Of a DNA stretch of 64,000 bases, positions 59,135 through 64,000 are shown piece after piece. The position numbers and the translations under genes are program-made. Source of the DNA: Sipunculus nudus. Taxonomy: Eukaryota; Annelida; Sipuncula; Golfingiida; Sipunculidae. The DNA is taken from NCBI GenBank assembly GCA_026874595.1, contig CM049319.1, positions 37,329,473-37,393,472 of the forward strand. Reading direction: 5' to 3'. Below the pieces are notes generated by a model. The model saw only the letters and a list, made by a program, of their open reading frames with translations. It ran no database searches and was not told the DNA's origin. How positions within the stretch are numbered: the first letter of the stretch is position 1; each line of letters opens with the position of its first letter.

Positions 59135-59480
59135 GCTCATTGCGTTCATTCCCGTTCGTGTGTGTGTTTGTGATGGTGTGTTTTTGTGTTTGTTCACAAC
59201 ATAACTCATGCAATCATGAACGGAATCTCATGAAATTTTCAGGACATTTCCGGAACGGGACAATGAAGAATTGCTTATATCGTGGTGTGGATTCGGCACA
59301 TTATCCAGATTCAGGATGAATATTCACAGATGAACAGTCCCTTACGCACGAATGAACCAGTGAATATAGGCCGAATAAATGATTGCAAACACGGTTTTTG
59401 GACCATTCCACAACAGATACCCCGAAATGTCAGAGGCTTGCATTCCTTATAATGAAGATCAAAGTTGTAAATGGTAAACT
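59135..59480 (+). repeat. Dispersed repeat family D, copy 3 (inverted)
   Basis: Reverse complement of the family D blocks at 46310-46600 and 54455-54760, the most complete copy. Lies inside the TIR element. Confidence 0.65.
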
Positions 59481-59510
59481 CCACTCTCTCAAATCCTCGA
59501 TCCGCCCCTG

Positions 59511-60611
59511 CATATTCTAATCACAGACATAGCCAGGGGCTTAGCCGTCTGCTGAAACTACAACAGAGATTAGCTTGTAATTTTTATAGACCCGGCAGGC
59601 CCAGAAGGACTCCCCGGTAGCTGAACCCTACGTACAGAGCGTGACGAGACAAAAAGGTCCAGTTCAAAGTCAATATCTGTTTTGCGCTGGAAAGACTCAG
59701 ACAATTCCATTGTGATTTGTTAAATAGTATAGTATTGTTTACAGTGTCTGGAATTTACTTCCATGTCATGATACATACGAAAAGATTGAGATTATCTTGA
59801 CATACACTGTACTTTTTAATTTATTAAACGAAATGATTATTTTAGCGCCACATGTTATGTGATCTACGGTTAGCTGTGTATAAGCTTTGCCTTAAATAAC
59901 AAATACAATCAAACACTATAGATGCACTTTGGCTTTTATTCATTACTGTGACAGATTTAATTTACATAAATAGATTTAAGAAGCAAACGTTCAGAATCAT
60001 TTTATCTTACCATAAAGGAAATGTTTTCAACCTGTAAAGGAACCTCATATTGCATTAGTCTTCGTTTTGGTTGTCAACATTTCCCAGCACAACTACGTGA
60101 ACAGTTTATCTTCAGGACGAAATGTAATTTTGTACCCAAGCCTGAGGGAATAGCAAATGGCTCCTCTGTTGAAAATATGTGGTACGTCTGTTCCTGTAAT
60201 TAATATAATTAAACACTACCAATTTATCTTAGCGGAGTAATTTAGCAGAATGTGTCAATTTAGCATTATCATGGGACCCTTAATTATAGTATTTTACACT
60301 TTAATAAATCCATATGGCTAGAGGATGTATAAACGCTCCCATCAGGATGTTGCCCTGACAGCAGTTCCACAGTTCATAAACTCCCAGAAGGAGCCGGCGG
60401 CTCGGCTTACCCAGCCTTGGCCAAAACCACTTTCATGCGCCGAAAATCTGCTTTAGTGAGCCACAATGGTAATTTGTGAGTTCGTACCTGAGTGATCGTA
60501 GGCTCTGCATTAGATTATATGGCACTTTATAGTGAAAGAAATAAAATGTGAATGAAATCAATAACATGCGAGTTCTGAATAAACATTTGCAAGTTGTTAA
60601 GTAGGCAGCAG
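59511..60611. other. AT-rich stretch, no gene recognised
   Basis: A unique less AT-rich patch lies near 60340-60440. No gene. Confidence 0.4.
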
Positions 60612-60965
60612 TGATGTAGGGCTCTAGTCCGGACTTGGACACGACTGCGGAATCTTGTCCACTCTTTCAGGTACTCAGATTCGCACCTGTACTCGGAAGA
60701 AAGGACTCGATCCATCCGGCCGAGTCTATCTCGAGTTGAGTAATAAAACGAATTTTGTCATATACTACAAAGACTTATAAAGTGCAAACTACTAACATAA
60801 TTAAAAAAAAAAGACTTTAAACCAAGTTTTGGCATTTTTAATTTCTTTTAACAAGGCGATTTACATTGGACTCTGACTTTCCAAATAAATCGGACTCGAA
60901 GGTGGTCTTTGACTCGAACTTAAAGGACTCCGACTCTGATTTGCACTCGGAATCGAATGCTGGGG
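60612..60965. mobile_element. GACTCG-rich element, copy 3
   Basis: The left part has GGGCTCTAGTCCGGACTTGG and GTACTCAGATTCGCACCTG. The right part has GACTCTGACTTTCC, GGACTCGAAGGTGG and GGACTCCGACTCTGATTTG. The centre is AT-rich. Same architecture as the copies at 21434 and 40140. Confidence 0.5.
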
Positions 60966-63699
60966 ACTATGCTGAGTTCAAACGAAATTTTAGGTAGATG
61001 TTGTTAGAAAATATGCTAAAAAGCTGATGATTGGTCTATTTGTGTCAAGTGACAGCGTGCTTGTATGCCATGAGGCGCTCTCAAATGACGAAAATATTTA
61101 CATCCTTACAGAGCTTTACACTGCGGTTCTCAATGCAAGGTATAAAGGCACTCAGACGCTAATACGCTGGTCGTATACTCTATTGCCAGAGGATCGAAAG
61201 ACGATTTCGAGCGGCTTCAGATATACAGTGATGACATAGCGGATGTATGGCCTCTACTGAATATCATTATAGCATAAAAACGTTTTTAACAAATTCGACT
61301 TATCGATTTTACATTTAGTGCCTTTGTATTTCTATAAATTAAGACTTACGATTCCCAAATAGATCACCTTCAATTGAGACAGTTGAAATACTTTGATCGG
61401 ATTTTTCTTTACCTACGAGATTGTTTGTCTTTCTTAGCCTAAATGTTATTTATGTTAAGCAAATAGATATGGCTTCTTGTGCATATATCGTAAACCTGAT
61501 TTATTAAAGTAGAAAAAGTTAGAATAAAATAACCATGAATTAAATTTCTTATGATATATGTCTCGAATAAATTTTAATATAACTTATAATACTTCAAGTT
61601 AATATTCATATGATGGAAAATGTTATATATTACTTATAATGGTTTAGGCTAATTTTAATTTGATATACAAATTTAATTCTCTTATTTTAATTCAAACCTA
61701 TCAAGGACGCTAAGTCTTCCAAGGCGTTCGCATTGCAAATACTAATATCATATTTTTTTTGTAAAATCAGTTATACTTTTAATGGGTTGTGCATACTTGC
61801 TTCATGTGTTATGTTTTACCGCTTGGTTAGTTGTTTAAGGAAGTCGGCTGTATATCACTGTATATTACGTGAACATTTTATGAGTGCATCCCTGTATACG
61901 AAGAAGCTATGAGTGGAGCACAAATGATCCCTTACAATATCCAAGATCTTCCCGCTCGGAGGCATAGTATTTATGTTGATTAAAGTTCTAAGCATCTCTT
62001 GACATGCTGATAGATGACATGGTTGATACCAAGAAGATAATAATCTAAGGGATTCTAAAGATACAGAAACATCTAGATAAAACACCAGGAAAGGAAACCC
62101 TACAGCACTTGCTGTGTCATCGAATGGCAGACTTCTTTTTCTCACCTACCAGTCAAAATACACGAACACTTTTTATGCTCTGGAGACAATGTTACGGTGA
62201 AGAAAATAAGGTAATGCATCCGCCCAATCACAGGAGTATTAATATGGGGAATTTCTTTGTTCTATTCAGACAGAGAAATGTTGAAGTCCTTTGAATGTCT
62301 TTAGCCGCCAGCGACGTCAAAGGTAATGGAGAAAGTGTTTGTGACATTCTGGAAAAAGTGACACGCAGGGTAACAGAAAGATACTCTGGCTGTTTTCATC
62401 TTTGTTCAGATCTCTCCTTGAATGAATGTCTGAGAAACATTTTAGGAGGTTTATGGGGGAGACTGATTAAATGGATCCAGGAACTCCGTTTCATCAATCA
62501 ACTATAAATACGTGTAGCATTAGAGAATTGTTTATTCACGGCACGTTCTCGTAGCTGGTATTTAAAGTTTTAAATTACATTTTGAGAGATATGTATTCAT
62601 GAAATGGTTGGATGGAATACACTAAGGACTGGGAGATTACAATAGCCATGTACAAGGAAAGGCGGATTAATTAAAAAGGTATATACACTATAAACTTATT
62701 CTATACTTTACATCTTCAATATTCATTTCGAAAACGTAAGCTGCAAGTCCAGAAATTGAATTTACCCTCAGGACGTCAATCAGACAGTGTTATAATGACA
62801 TCTGTAAGCTCCTTCAATTGACTGAACCCCGGACTCGTTGGGCAGTAAGCTATCGGAGATGATATAAGGACATACATACTAGAAACCTAGCGAAATTACC
62901 CAATATCAATATTTTTTATTCTTCCAATCTGGAGCAGCACCGCTATTTTGATCCGGCTTTTTTCCAAGCATTTACTCAGTACAGTAAGAGGTTATCCTTG
63001 GGAATATAGGGATACCGATGTAGTACCAAATATATAAAAGACTATTAAAATTTGCCAGTGTTATTTAAGTTAAGAGTGCGCCGCAGGTAAAATGGATTTA
63101 ATCGTAGTTGAGCATTCAGCAACCAACGTTATATGAAAACGCTTCGTCAGTCAAATAATCTTTTTTTTATCTTGTTTGATTAATGGTACCATTAATTCCC
63201 TGCTCTTCTCTGTGTATTGGCTGGAAAAAGTTGCCTCAAACATCCTTTATTCAAGTGAGTTACAGGTATTGCAAGTTGGAATGAAAAGTAATCTGAGTTT
63301 TCTCTTTTTACATATTTGCTATGCGGCTTGCTCTACAACGGTTATGTACTCGTAACCAATGATGATAACTAAGTTTTATCTGGTCTACATTCTGTAATTA
63401 GGTTAGTGTATTTTAAAACAATAAAAACCAAAATGCCCTATCATTCCATTACCATCCGTGATAAATAAAATGTCATATTGCAATATTGTGCAGTGAATGT
63501 TTTTTTTTTTTCTGTTCCATTTCCGTAATTGTCTGTCAAAATAGTTCATATGTCTATCAAAAACAAGACAGTGAACTTATTCTGAGTCACTGAACAAACA
63601 GTTGCGTTAAATATGAAACAATAAATTAGAAACAAACTAAGGTGCATTAAATGTATATTTAATTCGGAATAAAATTATTTCATATATAGATATTAAACT
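60966..63699. other. AT-rich stretch with unassigned frames
   Basis: Frames at 61027-61239 (plus), 61855-62145 (minus) and 62295-62507 (plus) are somewhat protein-like but short, without domains or convincing splice sites. I leave them uncalled. Confidence 0.35.
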
Positions 63700-63960
63700 T
63701 AAAGGTTCCCATTCACCTACCTTTTGAAAAAGAGTATGTGATTTCTCGCTTCCTCTGTGTATATATTATTAATCTTAGGTTTAATGCTGATTGTAAAAAG
63801 TTCTTATAAGGCTTCTGTAAAGGATGTGTGAACTTGTTTCTCAATAACATGTTTGTAAACACAGCAATTTTGACAAATGGGAAAAACGTAACCTAAGGTG
63901 GCAGGTTGCATATATGTGGAGGTAGAAAAGTCACTTGTTGCAAAACGCCATTTGCAAAGC
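63700..63960 (+). repeat. Dispersed repeat family C, copy 2
   Basis: Matches 36130-36375 in the same orientation. Probably continues past the window end. Confidence 0.65.
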
Positions 63961-64000
63961 CCTGGCTTATCTGACTTGCATCCGATGCCCATGTTGAATT

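Larger units (their letters stand above)
58866..59510. mobile_element. TIR element with CAG(T/G)(T/G)GCGGATNNAGGA ends
   Basis: The left end reads CAGTTGCGGATTCAGGA. The right end, read on the minus strand, is CAGGGGCGGATCGAGGA, four mismatches in 17. CATAT lies directly outside both ends (58861-58865 and 59511-59515). Inside are a 29-bp minisatellite and a family D copy (59135-59480). Ends of the type CAGTGGCGGATCCAGG are, to my knowledge, widespread in animal non-autonomous DNA transposons. The overlapping frames at 58796-59319 read through the repeat and are not genes. Confidence 0.65.

Noticed and set aside
58796-59319. Overlapping frames of 77-115 codons
   Set aside because: They read through the 29-bp minisatellite and family D repeat inside a TIR element.
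61027-61239. 70-codon plus-strand frame with protein-like composition
   Set aside because: No domain, weak start context and no supporting splice pair; too short to separate from chance.
61855-62145. 96-codon minus-strand frame
   Set aside because: Looks mildly protein-like but has no recognisable family and no splice or promoter support.

Overview
This is eukaryotic nuclear DNA with almost no intact protein-coding content: AT-rich, with no operons or ribosome-binding sites and no open frame longer than about 148 codons. It carries many (AT)n arrays, minisatellites, miniature transposons with terminal inverted repeats (TIRs), tRNA-derived SINEs and decayed retrotransposons. The mix, including a long repeat at 34.8-35.65 kb that begins with an AACAAGTGGCCCATGG-like word and SINE tails with TCTCC-GG-type motifs, looks most like a mollusc, perhaps a bivalve. 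That assignment is inference from repeat style. The window is probably intergenic or intronic.

Layout. 1.4-3.2 kb: two adjoining tandem satellites sharing a GGCGCCACC core. 5.9-8.5 kb: two GC-richer unique islands, one with a TATA-like promoter candidate. 8.9-9.6 kb: 22-bp minisatellite. 10.0-10.75 kb: TIR transposon with an inverted relative at 53.7 kb. 13.36 kb: 85-bp pogo-like MITE. 15.6 and 20.3 kb: two candidate coding exons. 21.4, 40.1 and 60.6 kb: three members of an element rich in GAGTC/GACTC words. 25.5-26.4 kb: dead LINE reverse transcriptase. 29.35-30.07 kb: a three-LTR miniature retrotransposon (TRIM) with tRNA-type Pol III promoters inside its LTRs. 33.1-33.9 kb: E-box cluster and small ORF. 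38.1-38.8 kb: LTR-like unit on the minus strand. 41.8-44.5 kb: 19-bp and 47-bp arrays, the latter with a 376-bp higher-order repeat. 47.86-48.4 kb: decayed PKD-like exon sequence. 49-50 kb: LINE 3' end and a possible terminal exon. 52.0-52.9 kb: two head-to-head SINEs and a MITE. 58.9-59.5 kb: TIR element containing a 29-bp minisatellite.

The best candidate for something undescribed is the element at 29.35-30.07 kb. It has three near-identical LTRs of about 156 bp with TGTTAC...GTAACA-type ends, two 118-120-bp interiors with a tRNA-Pro primer binding site (the first matching at 18/18) and a polypurine tract, and one 5-bp target duplication (AATGT) around the whole unit. Each LTR holds an A box, a B box at tRNA spacing, and a T4-T5 terminator. 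This parallels plant Cassandra TRIMs, which carry 5S promoters in their LTRs, but here the module is tRNA-derived.

All calls were made by eye. No alignment, domain or expression search was run, and unlisted stretches are AT-rich DNA in which I see nothing I can support.
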